In this document: piece after piece, positions 6,061 to 6,426 of the stretch | Numbering within the stretch: the first letter of the stretch is position 1 | How the letters are laid out: each line of letters begins with the position of its first letter | Source: an uncultured Woeseia sp. | GTDB taxonomy: Bacteria > Pseudomonadota > Gammaproteobacteria > Steroidobacterales > Woeseiaceae | Reading direction: 5' to 3' | NCBI GenBank assembly: GCA_937925605.1 | Contig: CALALV010000136.1 | Span: 1-6,426, forward strand | Length of the DNA stretch: 6,426 nucleotides | Notes under the pieces: generated by a model | Told to the model about the DNA's origin: nothing | The model's input: only the letters and a program-made list of their open reading frames with translations | Databases searched by the model: none | Translations under genes and position numbers: made by a program

Positions 6061-6426
6061 TTGAATCACCAGACCGATATGCCGGCGGGCCGCATCGTCT
6101 CGTCGGACAGCGAGGAGCTGATCCTCGTCGACGCCGACGACCGCGAGACCGGACATCTCGACAAGGGTCGCTGCCACGACGGCGAGGGCGTTTTGCACCG
6201 CGCATTTTCGGTGTTCCTGTTCAATGCGCGCGGCGAATTGCTGCTGCAGCAGCGTGCCGCGGGCAAGCGACTCTGGCCGCTCTACTGGTCGAACAGCTGT
6301 TGCAGCCATCCGCGTCGCGGCGAGGACATGGACGAGGCCACCACGCGACGGCTGGAGCAGGAACTCGGCCTGCGCGCCTCGGTGGAGTTCGTCTACAAGT
6401 TCACCTACCAGGCGCAGTTCGGCGAG
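6061..6426 (+). CDS. idi: Isopentenyl-diphosphate delta-isomerase, type 1, 5' part only
   Basis: Nudix-fold, metal-dependent enzyme that interconverts IPP and DMAPP, needed because the mevalonate pathway yields only IPP. The window holds 122 codons of a protein usually about 180 residues long. Visible are ELILVDADDRETGHLDKGRCH (start of the fold at 19, metal-ligand His H39), H46, AFSVFLFN (48-55), WSNSCCSHPRRGE (76-88) with the catalytic Cys at C81 and ligand H83, RRLEQELGL (96-104) and FVYKFTYQAQF. H39, H46, C81 and H83 keep the order and spacing of H25, H32, C67 and H69 of E. coli Idi. The catalytic Glu pair of that enzyme would fall past the right edge. The TTG start is preferred because of GAGGA ten bases upstream; ATG 6079 is the alternative and would shorten the protein by six residues. 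The gene follows the fusion gene after 13 bases, in the same operon. The FMN-dependent type 2 isomerase has a different fold and is excluded. Confidence 0.92.
   Translation, partial: MNHQTDMPAGRIVSSDSEELILVDADDRETGHLDKGRCHDGEGVLHRAFSVFLFNARGELLLQQRAAGKRLWPLYWSNSCCSHPRRGEDMDEATTRRLEQELGLRASVEFVYKFTYQAQFGE

Noticed and set aside
1..6426. CRISPR arrays, insertion sequences, tRNA or rRNA genes and intrinsic terminators
   Set aside because: No direct-repeat arrays, transposase motifs, tRNA-like cloverleafs or GC hairpins followed by T-runs were found; nearly all the DNA is coding.

Overview
The window is a very GC-rich (about 70% by eye), gene-dense stretch that looks like a proteobacterium, probably a gammaproteobacterium. 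The evidence is a classical IspA-type farnesyl diphosphate synthase, a Y-family DNA polymerase IV and a TATAAT-type -10 box. The lineage is an inference from family resemblance only. Every gene found belongs to isoprenoid biosynthesis except dinB at the left edge.

Layout. On the minus strand, ispA (854-1738) is followed by dinB (1-857, running off the left edge); the two overlap by four bases. A short divergent intergenic region (1739-1861) holds a candidate promoter, a 12-bp palindrome and two ribosome binding sites. On the plus strand a tight run follows: diphosphomevalonate decarboxylase mvaD (1862-2824), a phosphomevalonate-kinase-family GHMP kinase (2821-3819), a single long ORF encoding a class II HMG-CoA reductase joined to a mevalonate kinase (3813-6047), and a type 1 isopentenyl diphosphate isomerase idi (6061 to the right edge). 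Overlaps of 4 and 7 bases and a 13-base gap make this almost certainly one operon with translational coupling.

Together the plus-strand genes cover HMG-CoA to mevalonate, mevalonate 5-phosphate, mevalonate 5-diphosphate, isopentenyl diphosphate (IPP) and dimethylallyl diphosphate (DMAPP). The divergent ispA gene condenses IPP and DMAPP to farnesyl diphosphate. The locus is thus a compact HMG-CoA-to-FPP module. HMG-CoA synthase and acetoacetyl-CoA thiolase are not in the window and must lie beyond the right edge or elsewhere.

The main novelty candidate is the HMG-CoA reductase-mevalonate kinase fusion. Both halves keep all recognisable catalytic residues, and no in-frame ATG, GTG or TTG lies near the junction, so the kinase does not seem to be made separately. 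Secondary points are the divergent pairing with ispA, a His at the position that sets NADH preference in Pseudomonas mevalonii HMGR, non-ATG starts for five of six genes, and the coupling of ispA to dinB.
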